From assembly GCA_030848705.1 (NCBI GenBank), contig CM061240.1, positions 22,525,001-22,589,000 on the forward strand: a stretch of 64,000 nucleotides of DNA, in the 5' to 3' direction. The DNA is from Heracleum sosnowskyi. Taxonomy: Eukaryota; Streptophyta; Magnoliopsida; Apiales; Apiaceae. Position 1 is the first letter of the stretch. The number at the start of each line of letters is the position of its first letter. Position numbers and translations under genes: made by a program. Shown here one piece after another: positions 1 through 11,905 of this stretch. A model generated the notes under the pieces. The model did no database searches, was not told the DNA's origin, and was given only the letters and a program-made list of their open reading frames with translations.

Positions 1-171
1 CAAAAAAAAAAGTAATACAATCAAATTTGGTATACATGTACCACAATAAATAAATGTTACTTAATATATAATTATATGAAATCGAACCTGAGATTGGTGT
101 GAAATGAGGTAATTAAAGAAATGTTGATAGCGGGTGAGCCGGAGTACTATATAGATACATGTCATTATAAA

Positions 172-639
172 TGTTGGGATCCGCCCCGAATTCCTAAATA
201 AGTTAAGAATCCTATTATGAACATTATTCTAATTTGTGATAATTGAGGTAACTCTTATTTTGGTAGAAATAATAATTGTGGAAAGATTTTTATCCAAGAT
301 AAGAAAAGATGGTAATTGTCACAAATAGAATTTGAAAGATATTAGGATTAGACTTTTTGTGGTGCGTATAAATATAGATATTTGTAGGGGTTTTTGAAGT
401 ATTTCGAAAGTTAGAGAGTTGTGTGCGATACACAAGAGAGGGCTTTTGTAATCAAGGTGAGGTGATTGTATTCAAGAGTGTTGAGTGAGGGAGCGACTCC
501 AATCTTGTAATACATTCATAGTGGATTTGTGATTTTACCCTCCGTTGAGGGGTTTCCACGTTAAATTGTTGTGTTCTTTACTTTCGTGTTTGTTATTGTG
601 TTTGATTAACGTTGATCTATAGTGAATGCGATCCTAACA
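172..639 (+). repeat. Copia-type LTR (Tork-like remnant)
   Basis: A 468-bp LTR runs from TGTTGGGATC to GATCCTAACA, so its ends form a near-perfect short inverted repeat as retroviral-type integrases require. A TATA-like box (GTATAAATA, about 366-374) and a TTCCACGTTAAA-type stretch typical of Copia U5 regions give plus orientation. A 72-bp piece of the same LTR 3' end occurs in reverse orientation at 9451-9522. No second LTR is seen nearby, so the element is broken. Confidence 0.75.
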
Positions 640-935
640 ATAGAAGTCCCATGGACAAATTTTATGAAAAAGATGGAGAAACACCTTGAGATATCACTCA
701 ATTACTCTTAGCAATGTCATCATTGAAAATGTAGTACTGATTGAGTGTTTAAAACATACTCTTTTGGCTATAAGTAGGTGAGATAATGGTTATTAATATA
801 CTTGTGATTTCTATTCTAAAAGTTGGCGATTAATAATCTAGTGAATCACAATTTTGTGAGAGGCCTATCTCACGTAAATTTTGTATAAGATGGAATTTGT
901 TATAATTGTCAACTTGAAAATTTAAAAGAACTTCA

Positions 936-1121
936 TTGAAGAGCAAATCTGAAAATTTGATTACTGAGCCATTTCATGAGTTTCATCCCGATCTATTTGG
1001 CCCATTTAACAGAAAAAGATATGCACTTATGGTTGTTGATTTCATAAAATTTACATATGTATTCTTTATTCACAAAAAGAATGAAACTTCACAACACATT
1101 AACATATTTTACCTCAGTTAA
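936..1121 (+). pseudogene. Copia pre-integrase/integrase fragment
   Basis: The 61-residue frame contains a match to the start of the Copia integrase core (a DLFGPFNRKRYALMVVD-like block followed by FVFF and HKKNETS-type residues), which in intact elements follows the zinc finger and contains the first catalytic Asp. It lies in the same orientation as the LTR at 172-639, so both probably belong to one Tork-like element that has lost gag, protease and everything after this point. The family match is confident; the lineage is inferred. Confidence 0.65.
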
Positions 1122-1960
1122 AATTTTATTAGAGTAAGTGGCTAAATTAAAATTTAATATGTAATTCATGTTAACAGGATGTTTTAGTATTTTTCTTATA
1201 AATTTATCGATTAATCAAATATTTGATAATATCTTTAAAAATTATTTACTATATTAAAATGATTGGGTAGAGTCTTCACTTGAATTTTAATTTAAAAATT
1301 TTGACAAATTATAGGGGGGAATTTTGTTACCCGAACTTAAATTCGATCTGATTTAAATTTGACCGTCTCAGGTTGAATTTAGTGTTGCCCAATAAATATT
1401 TGCTCCTGTTGTCTATTGTAACTTGAAGGCCATTAAAATTTTTTTGTGCTTATTTATTTTGTTACTAGGATAATTCGAATCGACTATTAAGTATTTTCTA
1501 AAAAATCATCTCCATCCTGTTTGGATTTTTGTTAGTGAGACAATATTAGCAGACTTAAGTCCACGCTCTTGCAAATTATCAGACTCAAATCGTAATTTCG
1601 GTTCTGCCAAGTCTTTAATTTGATTTTGAGTACAAATTTACAAGTTATGGTTCCTCCCTCTTACAACTTTTTTTCCTCTTTCTCCAAAAATTAGATAATC
1701 GCATGATACAACTGATTCATGTTGTCATTGTCGTTGTCAAATTTTACAGCACATTTCCTGAACTATCACATTCTCAAATTTTACATAATAATGTTAATTA
1801 ATACATAATTGCATTCAATTAGAAATCATCATACTGAATTTGCACATGTATATTAGAGAATTATTGCAAACTACGAACAAATGTTGAGTTTGTACATTGA
1901 ATCTTATGCACATTTTAGAATATTGAAACATAAAAAGTAGCCTGTAGTTTTTTTTGGTAA
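1122..1960. other. AT-rich stretch without recognisable genes
   Basis: No coding frame or terminal repeat is recognised. It probably holds decayed Copia internal sequence plus the flank of the Tat element that begins at 1961. Confidence 0.5.
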
Positions 1961-2613
1961 TGTTGTGGAATAAAAACTATATCTTTGAATTCAATGCTAG
2001 GATTAGAGAGATTCGAGCTTTAATGGTGGCTGCTTTTGTTGTCGGGGACTAACTCAGTCCTAACAAGATGCCTACGTATCTCTAGTGTTTAGAGAATTAG
2101 GCCAATAAAAACTTAGTTCTTGGTGTTGCCCTTGGGGCTATAGTGGCAGGGGCACACCAAGGACGTAGTGACTTGTATGTCCTTATTCGAGGATGAAGTC
2201 TAAAACGTAATTCTGAGATGAGGGGTCAAACCCTTTATATATGCATTTAAAAGCCTAATGGATAAGTATTGATTTTTTGAAGGATAAGTCTTATCCTTGA
2301 CGGTGGATAAGTATTGACTTTCTTAAAGGATAAGTCTTATCCTTGACGGTGGATAAAGATAAATTCTAGATCCTTCTTGTAGGAGTTATTTCCATATCAT
2401 AACGGACTTGTATTGAAACAAGCCCACTTGTATTTGAACAAGCCTGTATTGGATGTCTCCTAATACATGTTGTATTTCTAGCCCAAATATTAATTACGAA
2501 ATTAATATTTAATTAGAGTTTCGGGCCTTATTAATGGGCCTTATTTATGGACCATCTAGGTTTAATTAATGCAATATTAATTATGTCTTTAGGGTTATTT
2601 TTAACTCATATCA
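1961..2613 (-). repeat. 3' LTR of the truncated Tat element
   Basis: The 653-bp LTR starts TGTTGTGG and ends CTCATATCA on the plus strand. It shares the block around ACAAGATGCCTACGTATCTC with the LTRs at 27728-28255 and 36781-37309. The partner LTR is missing because the element is truncated. Confidence 0.8.
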
Positions 2614-3243
2614 TTTGCCCGCCAACTTCTATGATAATGCACTAGGATTTCATAGAAGTTATACCGGTCTTTTTCGAGAGTTGGGGTCTTTTTATCCCTT
2701 ACCTGGGACTTACTACCCTTTTTGGAGATTTTAATATACACTAGTGTTTCACGAGTATCGTCTTGGTGTAAAGTGTGGAGCGACCTACACATTTACGACG
2801 ATTTTGCCTTATTCGAGGCTAGCTTGACATTTGCATAAGTCTTTTATGTCTTATACCATCTTGTTTTGGCTTCAAACCTTTCATTGATCATATCGAATGA
2901 TGGGGTTTGGACTGAATGTCTTAGGTTTCTGGGGTTTCAACCCTTCAAACTTCTCCTGAGCTTGAAATTTTCGCTAATTAACAATAGGCATCTTTGGCTT
3001 TCTTTTGTATGTTTATTAGCAACATTCACCCTTCGGGGTTCGTTGTATTCAACTCTATTTGTGCAGTTGACATGCATATTTGTATGCTTTCCTTTGCATT
3101 CATTTGTAGTTTGTCTTGGCAAAGCTTTGAGGATGTTTCTACCAATCAAAACGGGTTCAACCCTTCATCTGCTTTCTAGGAAGCTCATGATTTCATCGAA
3201 CCTTATTTCTACTTGTCCTACTAGCGGATCCTTTTAGGATGCA

Positions 3244-4087
3244 CTAAACATAATGAACTTTTAAGTTTGAGGCATGCCAAGTCCTTGGCACCTCAAGCCC
3301 TTCGAGGGTTTCTAGCTTATACGAGCCTCGTCCAAACACATTATTAACTTTGTAGGGCCCTTCCTAATTAGGGGCTAATTTTCCTTTCTCTCCAACCTTG
3401 GATTCTTCAATCTTTTTGAGAACCAAGTCTCCTTAACGAAAGAACCTTTCTTTAACTCTCAGGTTGTAGTAGAAAGATGCTCGCTTCTGATGTTCCACGA
3501 TCTTGGCATTTGCCTCATCTCTGACTTCATCAATTAGATCAAGATCCAACCTCATACCTTCTTCGTTCGATTCAGGCTCAAAGGCCCCTACTCTTGGGGA
3601 GGTATGAGTAATCTCCACTGAAACCATGGCTTCTGCCCCATAGGCTAACAAGAATGGAGTTGCTTCAGTAGTAACCTTGCAAGTGGTACGATATGCCCAA
3701 AGTATATGGAGCAACTCGTCCACCCAAGTGTTCCTTGAGCGTTCAACTCTCTTCTTGAGTCCATCTAGGATGATTCGGTTGGCCACCTCGGCTTGTCTGT
3801 TTGCTTGAGAATTAGCAACTGATGTGAATCGCAACTCAATGTTGTTCTCCTCACAATACTTCTTGAAATCTTCATTGTCAATCTGCTTCCCATTGTCCGT
3901 GACCAGGATTCGTGGGATTCCATATCGACACATACATTACACTTTCTCTTAGAAATTGCAATACTTGTTTGGTGGTTATCTTCACTAGAGGTTTAGCCTC
4001 AATCCACTAAGTGAAGTAGTCAATTGCCTCTATCAAGAACTTCCTTTGTGCACTTGCCACTGGAAATGACCCAAATATGTCCATGCC
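3244..4087 (-). pseudogene. Tat integrase core and C-terminus, broken
   Basis: The frame at 3433-3933 carries the integrase catalytic core around TDNGKQ (second catalytic Asp) and QAEVANR (catalytic Glu), followed by the WAYRTTCK block typical of Gypsy integrases. The C-terminal region continues in broken frames to a stop at 3244, whose last residues match the NLKV(H/Y)YV end of the homologous protein at 31663. The enzyme would integrate element cDNA; stops at about 3430 and 3934 and frame loss make this copy non-functional. Confidence 0.85.
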
Positions 4088-5323
4088 TCACATAGGAAAC
4101 GGTATTGGTGAGTTAACTGATGTTAACATCTCAGGCGGTTTCCTAACCACCGGTGCATGCTTTTGACACCGTTCGCACTTCTTCACATAATCTTTCGCAT
4201 TAGCAAGCATATTTGGCCAGTAAGAGCCTAGACGGATGATTTTATAAGCAAGGGCCCTGCCCCCCAAGTGCTGCCCACAAATTCCCTCATGAACTTCTTT
4301 CAAGATTAACTCCACCTCTTGGGGTTGTAGACACTTCAAGTAAGGAATGACAAAAGACTTCTTGTATAAGATCCGTTCGATCAAGGCGTACCTCAATGCT
4401 CTCACTGTCAACTTTCGTGCCTCCAAGACATTATTTGGTAACCAACCGGTTTCAAGATGAGCCTTAATGGGGTCTATCCAAAAGCCACATATGTCAATAG
4501 GTGCTATTAGTTTTCCATTGATGCTCGAGGTCTTCAAGATTTGGAAGTATACACTTCTGGCATAGTTCTCTATCTCAGAAGAAGCAAATTTAGACAAGGC
4601 ATCGGCCTTCATATTTTCTTCTCTAGGGATGTGTTCCATACAGGATTCATCAAACTGGGTCATGATGGCTTTCACAAGCTTCAGATATTTGGCCATGGTT
4701 TCATCCTTAGCCTCAAATTCTCCATTTACTTGTGAGACTACCAATCTCGAGTCTCCACAGACTTTGAGAGTATTAACTCTCAAGGCCCCAGCCAAACCTA
4801 AGCCGGCTATCAGGTCTTCATACTCAGCTTCATTGTTTGTTGTCGGAAAGTCCAACTTTAGTGCATACTCAATGAAAAATCCATCGGGACTTTGTAGCAC
4901 TAAATCTGCTCCGCTTGATTTTTTTTTTGATGCCCCATCAAAATAGAGCACCCAGTATTCCTTAAATACCATCTCTTCATCTTGTTTTTCAACTTCTTTG
5001 CCCTTCAAGGGTACTACTTCCTGCTCCCCGACTTCTTGGTTGTCGATGGTACATTCAACCATGAAGTCAGCAAATGCATGTGCTTTAATGGTCGTTCGAG
5101 GCTTATACTTGACGTCGAACTCTCCCAACTCAATCTCCCATTTGATCAGTCTTCCTCTGACCTTAGGACTATGCAGGAAGTTTCTTAATGGTTGGTCAGT
5201 CAAGACTTCTATCTTATGCGCCTGAAAGTACAGACGTAATTTTCTTGAGGCCATGATCAAGGCTAAAGCAAACTTTTCTATCAGGGAGTAGTTTACTTCT
5301 GCTCCGTGCAGAATTTTGCTCAC
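4088..5323 (-). pseudogene. Tat RNase H, archaeal-type RNase H and integrase zinc finger
   Basis: This 411-residue open frame starts inside the conventional RNase H (HGAEVNYSLIEKFALAL, LTDQPL, GEFDVKYKPR), continues through a linker into a second RNase H (YFDGASKKKSSGA, TNNEAEYE, CGDSRLVV, MKADALSK, showing the acidic active-site residues), and ends in the integrase HHCC zinc finger (HEGICGQHLGG to CERCQKH). The second RNase H is the aRNH domain of Tat elements. The frame is open for 1.2 kb but lacks its upstream RT and downstream integrase core in the same frame, so it is a fragment of a dead polyprotein. Confidence 0.9.
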
Positions 5324-5497
5324 ATAGTAGATGGGATTCTAAACCTTTGATTTTTCTTTCACCAAAACAGCTCCCAAGGCGGTGTTTGAAACTGTCAAGT
5401 ATAGATAGAGAGTTTCTCCAGGTTTTGGTTTTGCCAACAATGGTGCTTCAGTCATGTATTTTTTCAAGGCCTCAAAGGCTTCTTGGCTTTTTGCTAT

Positions 5498-6187
5498 TCA
5501 CTCAAAAAATTTCATGTTCTTCAATGCTTTGAAGAAGGGTAGACACTTTTCCCCTGACTTGGAGATGAACCTTCTCAATGCTGCCACTCTCTCAGTGAGT
5601 TTCTGAACATCTTTAACATAGTGCGGTGGTTCCATATCCACAATTGCTTTAATTTTTTTGGGGTTGGCTTCAATTCCTCGTTTAAAGACCATCAGAACCA
5701 AAAATTTGCCTAACCCTATACCAAAGGCGCACTTGGCAGGATTCAACATCATTTTATGGTGTCTCGACACTTCAAATGCCTCTCGGAGGTGCTCTATGTG
5801 ATCGGCCTTATCGAGGCTTTTGACTAACATGTCATCCACGTAAACCTCCATGGTCTTGCCAATGAGATTTTTGAAAATTTTGTTCACTAACCTTTGGTAT
5901 GTGGCACCTGCATTCTTGAGTCCAAAGGCCATAACTAAGTATCAGTAAACACCAAAATCAGTAACGAATGATACCTTTTGAATGTCATCCTTATGCATCT
6001 TGATTTGGTTGTATCCACTGAAGCCATCCATGAAGCTTAGCATTTCGTGCCCTACAGTGGCATCTATTAAAGTGTCGATCCTTGGTAGGGGAAAATAGTC
6101 CTTAGGACATGCATCGTTCAAGTCCGTAAAGTCTACGCACATTCTCCACTTTCCATTGGCTTTCTTGACCCGTACCAGGTTAGCCAA
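5498..6187 (-). pseudogene. Tat reverse transcriptase fragment
   Basis: Two frames (5942-6187 and 5498-5932), split by a stop near 5940, hold consecutive RT motifs: the WRMCVDFTDLNDACPKD block, the FMDGFSGYNQI block carrying a catalytic Asp, AFGLKNAGATYQR, and the YVDDML catalytic box. The motifs and their spacing are those of plant Gypsy RT. The break just before AFGLKNAG means no complete RT can be made. Confidence 0.88.
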
Positions 6188-6896
6188 CCATTCAGGGAAT
6201 TGAATCTCTTCAATGAATCATGCTTCCAAGAGCTTATCTACCTCTTGATTTATGGCCTCTTGCCTTTCTGGAGCAAAGTTTCTCTTCTTTTGCTTCACCG
6301 TATTCCTTTCGGGATCTACGTTCAACTTGTGAGTTATCAATTGGGGATCAATCCCTGGCATATCAGCTGTTGTCCAAGTAAAAACATCTTCATTCTCTTG
6401 GAGAAAAGATATAATCTTGCCCTTCCAGGGTTCGGCAACAGTGCTCCAATGTAAGTGACTTTATCTGGTTCTCCTGGAACTAAGGGGATAGGGATCAAAT
6501 CCTCAGTTGGCTTTCCCCTTCTATCTTTATCATCCCTTGAATCCATGTCCTCAATTGGGAGAACCTGCCCCCCGACTCCATCAGGTCTTAGTGCGGCTAC
6601 ATAGCAACTTTTAGCCATTTTCTAATCTCCTCGCTCTTCACCAACCCGTTCCTTGTAGGAAACTTTAATTTCAAGTGGTATATTGAGGCAACACCCTTAA
6701 AAGTATGAAGGCTAGTCCTTCCAAGGATTACATTATAAGTAGAAGTTGCCTTTATAACCAAGAAGTTCAGCATTTGAGGAGTTGTCTTCGAGCCCTATAG
6801 TCATGGGGAGCTGGATTGTGCTTTCTACCTTTGATTCGACTCCATTGAATTTGTAGATAGGCATGTTTGAGGGTGTCAATTGTGAGTCAGTATATC

Positions 6897-7338
6897 TCAT
6901 CTCTTGATGAAAGCATCGTGGAATAAGATATCCATAGAAGCTCCATTATCAACCAGAACTCTCTTGGTTTCAGAATTGCCTATCACAGGTGTGATGACCA
7001 ATGGGTCATCATGAGGAAAGTTTACCCCTTCTAGGTTAGAATCATCGAAGCTAATGGCAACTTCTGTTTTGGCACGCTTCGGTGCTTCTCCAACAACAGT
7101 CATTACCTCTCTAGCATAAGCTTTTCGTGAATCCCTGGAAGAGCCAGACGCAGTCGGTCCTCCAAATATCATGTTGGTAACTGGACCTCGGGGTCTAGGA
7201 TTACGATCTTGATTTCCTTTATGGCATAGTCTTTCTTCTCATAGTTTTCTCTTTGGTTTCCTCAATTCCCATCCTTGGTGAACTTATCCAGTTTTCCCCT
7301 TCGGATCAAGAATTCAATTTCATCCTTCAGCTGTCTAC
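6897..7338 (-). pseudogene. Tat gag C-terminus and aspartic protease fragment
   Basis: The frame at 6897-7172 shows MIFGGPTASGSS, then ETKRVLVDNGASMDILF, the protease active-site region (usual form D-T/S-G-A/S; here D-N-G-A-S). Gag sequence upstream continues in broken frames up to 7338 and then stops abruptly at the MITE junction. The order gag-PR agrees with the related element at 33996-35684. Confidence 0.8.
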
Positions 7339-7560
7339 TATTTCTTTACATACCAAAAATAGTAATATTTTATAATATAAAATCTAATCATATTTACTAC
7401 TTTCCTCAACTATACCTACTTTATATACTCACTTTATACATTAAATATTGATTGGTCCCACCACTTTACTCATTTTTCTTACTTTTCCCTATTAATTTAC
7501 ATTTTTTCTTAATTTCCGTGTCGTTCCCTCAATGTGAAGAATTGAGGGGGACGAAGGGAG
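7339..7560. mobile_element. Stowaway-type MITE, left end truncated
   Basis: The right end reads GGGGGACGAAGGGAG followed by TA, matching the Stowaway terminal consensus (CTCCCTCCGTCCC in reverse). Internal blocks (TTTACATACCAAAAATAG, GGTCCCACCACTTTACTC, CTTAATTTCCGTGTCG) are of the kind found in plant Stowaway families. No matching left terminal repeat is present, so about 20 bp of the left end appear lost together with the 5' part of the Tat element. Confidence 0.65.
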
Positions 7561-7884
7561 TAAGACTCACGGTCAGGGGTGGATGGGTGGATGGATTGGG
7601 CGGTTTTGGCCGCAAAATCAATCAAATTATAATTTTCGGTTTTTTAAATATTCAAACCATAATCAAACCAAAAATCATAAAATCAAAAAAAAAAACAATC
7701 TAATTGCAACGTTTTAGTTTGGTCGGTTTGGGTTTAAAAACATTATTAAATATATTTTTATATTCGACATTTTCATTTATGAGCTACCAACATATATTCT
7801 CCAATAGTAATTAGTAGCACAAAGTACAATCAAAGTGGTTATAAAATACATTACAAAGTCCCCAAAATATTTCCATAGGATCTT
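7561..7884. other. AT-rich spacer without a recognised gene
   Basis: It contains a CAGGGGTGGATGGG start and AACCAAA-type stretches. The counterpart in the second copy (about 9640-9800) shows similar AACCATAACCAAACC runs and an ACTCACCCTG end, so a decayed hAT-like element is possible, but I cannot draw its borders. Confidence 0.35.
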
Positions 7885-8825
7885 ACATTAAGTTCAAAAA
7901 AGTCTTACACTAAATAAGTCACGGTGTATATCAGCACACTCTATAAGGTGGAGGATTAAATTATTGGGGATATTTTATATTTGTAATTTTGTACCTCCTC
8001 CGTCCCATTTTTATTATCCGTAATTAAAAATTCATATTTTATTCAATCATATTAAATAGATTAATTGTTACCAAATAGCTCTACTGTTTTTATAAAAATT
8101 AACATAATTAACACAAAATTTATCATTTTAATTGAAAGTGGACAACAATTTTGGAACAAAGCAAAAAGGAAATTTTGGACAACAAAAATGAGACAGAGGG
8201 AGTAGCATATATTGTAAATGTGATTTTTTCATTCATGTCACAATCTTTTTTTTTCTTTTTAATAAAGTCAATATTTTTGAGCTAGCTAATGACTTATTCA
8301 CTCATGTTGTTTTGTTTATGGTTAGTGATTCAGTGTTCTGAGCTAATGACCTAATCAGTCTTGTTGTGGTAGAAAAGAAAAGATTTAAGTGTAAAATGGC
8401 ACTAATGAGAACATTACAAATAGTTTTCATTTAAAATATCTTAACTTGTAAAATCTACGAGATACTAGAGATTCTTGTAAAATATCTTGACTTGTAATAT
8501 CTAAGTTATAACAAATTAATAACAAATTTAAAGTTAAAATCTACGAGATACTAGCAAGAATTTAAGTTTTGTATTGTATCAATAATATATTAAAATATTG
8601 TATTCATTTTAGAAACTCCAAGAATTACTTCATACTTAAAATCTGAATCGTATTCGATTAAAGAATACAAAAAAACAACTGTGCCTTGCGTGTAGCAATT
8701 TGTATCATTGGAAGCATTCAGTTTCCTCGAATTATCCTTTATTTTTTACATTACAACCCTCAATATATATAAGCAGGTCAAAATGGTACGAGAGATACAT
8801 GCATGCATGATTCGTACCATAATAG
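7885..8825 (+). repeat. Segmental duplication, copy A
   Basis: From about 7885 to 8825 the sequence matches, in the same order and orientation, 9526-10305 followed by 11771-11905. Matching anchors include TCAGCACA, GGTGGAGGATTAAATTATTG, TCATTCATGTCAC, GAGCTAATGACCTAATCA, GTATTGTATCAATAATAT and CATACATGCATGCATGATTCG. Copy A contains a Stowaway MITE at 7994-8202. The TRIM element starts at its right edge. No coding frame is recognised in it. Confidence 0.85.
7994..8202. mobile_element. Stowaway MITE, complete
   Basis: It is 209 bp long with termini CCTCCTCCGTCCCATTTTT and AAAAATGAGACAGAGGGAG, inverted with few mismatches, flanked by TA on both sides (7992-7993 and 8203-8204), the Stowaway target duplication. 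The paralogous site near 9889-9895 reads TTTTGTAGCATATATTG with a single TA and no insertion, which shows the exact pre-insertion state. Confidence 0.93.
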
Positions 8826-9445
8826 TATTAGGCCACGCAACACCAGTTAACTCCACATTAGTATATTGTCTGCTCTGGACTGTGGCCAAGCCCGCACGGA
8901 TTTGTTTTTGGGCTTCTCCCAAAAGGTCTCATACTAATGGAGTTGTTTTTGGCTGCTTATATTCAAGATAATTCTTTTTTATCTTATCGATGTGGGACTT
9001 GGGTTGACACCCACTTTACAATCTCCCCTCAATCCAAGAACCACCAATCTTGTAACTCTTATACCGCCGCCATTCATCTGTTACGCATCTTGCGGGACAC
9101 GCCGCCTGACCACCTTAGTGTCAGGAAGACTTTCGACACAAGTTGTCCAAGATCTCCGACCGTAGTTCTGGAGAGCCTCCCCCACACCACGCAACTTGCA
9201 GCCCGCAACCCCAGGATCAATTCTTAGCCATCGGCTCTGATACCACTTGTTAGGCCACGCAACACCCGTTAACTCCACATTAGTATGATATTGTCCGCTC
9301 TGGGCTGTGGCCAAGCCCGCACAGATTTGTTTTTGGACTCCTCCCAAAAGGCCTCATACTAAGGGAGTTGTTTTTGGCTGCTTATATTCAAGATAATTCT
9401 TTTTTATCTTATCGATGTGGGACTTGGGTTGACACCCACTCTACA
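8826..9445 (-). mobile_element. TRIM element (short non-coding LTR retrotransposon)
   Basis: Two direct repeats of about 195-198 bp (8826-9020 and 9248-9445) flank a 227-bp internal region. On the minus strand the right copy is the 5' LTR: it ends in CCTAACA and is followed by AG and TGGTATCAGAGC (plus positions 9234-9245), the initiator-Met tRNA primer binding site. A polypurine tract GAGGGGAGAT (plus 9021-9030) precedes the 3' LTR. There is no coding capacity, so replication must depend on proteins supplied by other elements. The two LTRs differ at several positions and I see no clear target duplication. Confidence 0.88.
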
Positions 9446-9450
9446 ATGTT

Positions 9451-9522
9451 TGTTAGGATCGCATCCACTATAGATCAACGTTAATCAAACACAATAACAA
9501 ACACGAAAGTAAAGAACACAAT
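9451..9522 (-). repeat. 3' end fragment of a Copia LTR
   Basis: The 72 bp starting TGTTAGGATCGCATCC are the reverse complement of 568-639, the end of the LTR at 172-639. Only this tail is present. It sits directly against the TRIM element and the start of duplication copy B. Confidence 0.85.
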
Positions 9523-9525
9523 AAT

Positions 9526-11905
9526 TAAGTTCAAAAAAGTCTTACATAAATAAGTCTAAAAAATAGAGATCAAATATATTTTTATACATATATTTAATAT
9601 TAATATATGATTCAGTGTTAATGGTCAGTTCATATTATATCGAGTGGAAAAATCAATTAAAACAAAATTTTCGATATTTAAAATTTTAAAACCATAACCA
9701 AACCAAACCCAAAAAAACCTAAATTTTCGGATTGGTTGGTTGGGTTTAGTCGATTTTTACGAGTTTTGGAAAACTACTCACCCTGTTCATGGTGGGCTTG
9801 ACTGGTTCCTTTGATCTAACTCACTGTGTACATCAGCACATTGTATAAGGTGGAGGATTAAATTATTGGGGATATTTTATATTTGTAGTTTTGTAGCATA
9901 TATTGTAAATGTGATTTTTTCATTCATGTCACTCATGCATGTTGTTAAAGTCAATATCTTTGAGCTAATGACTTAATCACTCATGTTGTTTTGTTTACGG
10001 CTAGTGATTCAGTGTTATTGAGCTAATGACCTAATCACTCATGTTGTGGTAGCAAATTAATATATTAAAATATTTAAAGTAACAAATAGTTCTCATTTAA
10101 AATATGTTGACTTGTAACAAATTAATAACAAATTTAAAGTTAAAATCTACTAAATACTGGCAAGAATTTAAGTTTCGTATTGTATCAATAATATATTAAA
10201 ATATTGTATTCATTTTAGCAACTCCAACAATTACTTAAGACTTAAAATCTGAATCGTATTCAATTAAGGAATATAAAAAAAAACAACGGTGCCTTGCATA
10301 CGGGGATATAAACTGTCATATATTATATACTATATATAATTTATAATTGGTATAAGGGAGTTTAGATAGTTTGGTCGGCTAAAATAGTAAATTAGTAATT
10401 ATTAATATTATTGTGAAAAAAAGGAAAAATGTTAGATATACTCGAAATACAAGCACATAAGCTCTCAGTTAGTAATGAACTACTACTATATAGTATCTAA
10501 ATATTTTAGAGTGAAAAAATTAAAAATTTTAAATTCAGTGATTTCAAATTCAAAGCAATAAAGATTTCATCAATAATATACAAAACTATTTTAATAAAAA
10601 ATGAATACTAATCAATTTTATAATAATATTTCAACTAAAAAGTAGTACTTGGAAAATCTACAAAAAGGATATATTGTATAAATTTAATACTGATGATCTA
10701 ATAAAGTGAGTTAAGTTCTATGGAGTCTTCGATCTAAATTTAGAAAAATATAATATTTTATAAATTATGTTCTATGAAAATAATTATTTTCATTCCATAA
10801 TATTTTTGGAAAATGAATAGATTTTGTTAGAAAAAAGTGTTTTAATTATAAAAGACAAATAATAAGGACAAATAAAAAAAAACCAACAAGTTTTAATTTA
10901 AAAAAAATAAATATCCGTGATATTTTTTAGAAGTGTTTTAATTATATTAATTTTATTTGTAAAAAAAATACGTTTGCATGTTAAAATATGTGACCTTTTT
11001 AAGTAATTAAAAATATTAAAATAGATTTTAAAATAAATAAGTAAGGATTGCACCTATATTTTTGGAAAAGAGATATGATATTTTTTGAAAAGAGACATTT
11101 TAGTGAAAACAAATATAAAAATTAATATGTTTTTTTAAAGGTAATTGTCTGTTAAATTTTTGGAAAATAAGTAGATTTTGTTACAAAAAATATTTTAATT
11201 ATAAAATGCAATCAATTAATTACTTATTTTATATTATTTTAACATGTGTTAAAGAAAAAGTTATCTAAATTATTAAATTATCACAAAAATAAATAAATTA
11301 TAACCTAAATTCAACAATATTTAATTTTTCCAAGAAATTGTTTGACAATAATTACAGATGACATATACACATCGTAAAAAAACCTAAAAAATCAGCCCAA
11401 AATACAATTAAAAAAATATAAAATATTATAAAATAAATTATTACAATTTAAATTTAATAATAAAACAAATTCATTTATAATTACAAATTAATATTAATAA
11501 AAACCAAACTTTACAAATTAATATTAATAAAAAAATCATTTTTAATTATTACAACATACCAAACTATAATTTAAAATTATACATATATAGTACAAAACAA
11601 TTTAAGAAAAAAGTAAAATTAAATAATAAATAAATATACCAAAACACTAGCAATTAATGCTAAAATATTAATACTAAGTATAAATAAACACCATAAACTT
11701 ATGTCAAAATAATACAAAAAACTTTCCGTGCTTCGCACGGTATAAAGCTAATATTTCTAATATAATCAATCTATCAATTTGTATCATTGGAAGCATTCGG
11801 TTTCATCGAATTATTTTTTATTTTTTACATTACAACCCTCAGTATAAGCATGTCAAAATGGTACGAGACATACATGCATGCATGATTCGAACCATAATAG
11901 TTAGG
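9526..11905 (+). repeat. Segmental duplication, copy B, split by insertions
   Basis: This is the second copy of the block at 7885-8825. It is interrupted by about 270 bp of AT-rich sequence near 9553-9825 and by the Helitron-like segment near 10306-11751. Homology with copy A resumes at ATCAATTTGTATCATTGG (about 11772) and ends at ACCATAATAG (about 11905). It lacks the MITE of copy A. Confidence 0.82.
10306..11751 (+). mobile_element. Helitron-like non-autonomous element
   Basis: The segment interrupts duplication copy B, so it is an insertion of about 1.45 kb. Its right end has the Helitron signature: a 6-bp stem hairpin CCGTGC-TTC-GCACGG (11726-11740), then seven bases, then CTAA (11748-11751) followed by T. 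The left end is less certain; a TC start followed by ATATATTATATACTATAT lies near 10318. The body is very AT-rich with no protein frame, so it would rely on RepHel enzymes made elsewhere. Confidence 0.65.

Larger units (their letters stand above)
1961..7338 (-). mobile_element. Truncated Tat-lineage Gypsy retrotransposon
   Basis: Reading right to left, the segment holds gag C-terminus, protease, reverse transcriptase, RNase H, an additional archaeal-type RNase H, integrase and a 3' LTR (1961-2613). The second RNase H between pol RNase H and integrase is the diagnostic character of the Tat/Ogre lineage. The 5' LTR and most of gag are missing; the element stops at 7338, where a Stowaway MITE begins. 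A purine-rich tract (GGCGGGCAAA on the minus strand, 2614-2623) lies next to the 3' LTR. It is closely related to, but older than, the element at 27728-37309: it has more frame breaks and lacks that element's minisatellite. Confidence 0.9.

Noticed and set aside
2866..3237. 123-codon plus-strand frame in the first Tat element
   Set aside because: It lies antisense in the 3' non-coding region, has no recognisable domain, and does not match the antisense gene of the full-length Tat element.
7575..7780. Possible hAT element starting CAGGGGTGGATGGG
   Set aside because: The matching CACCCTG end is present only in the other duplication copy (about 9788) and no 8-bp duplication is visible.
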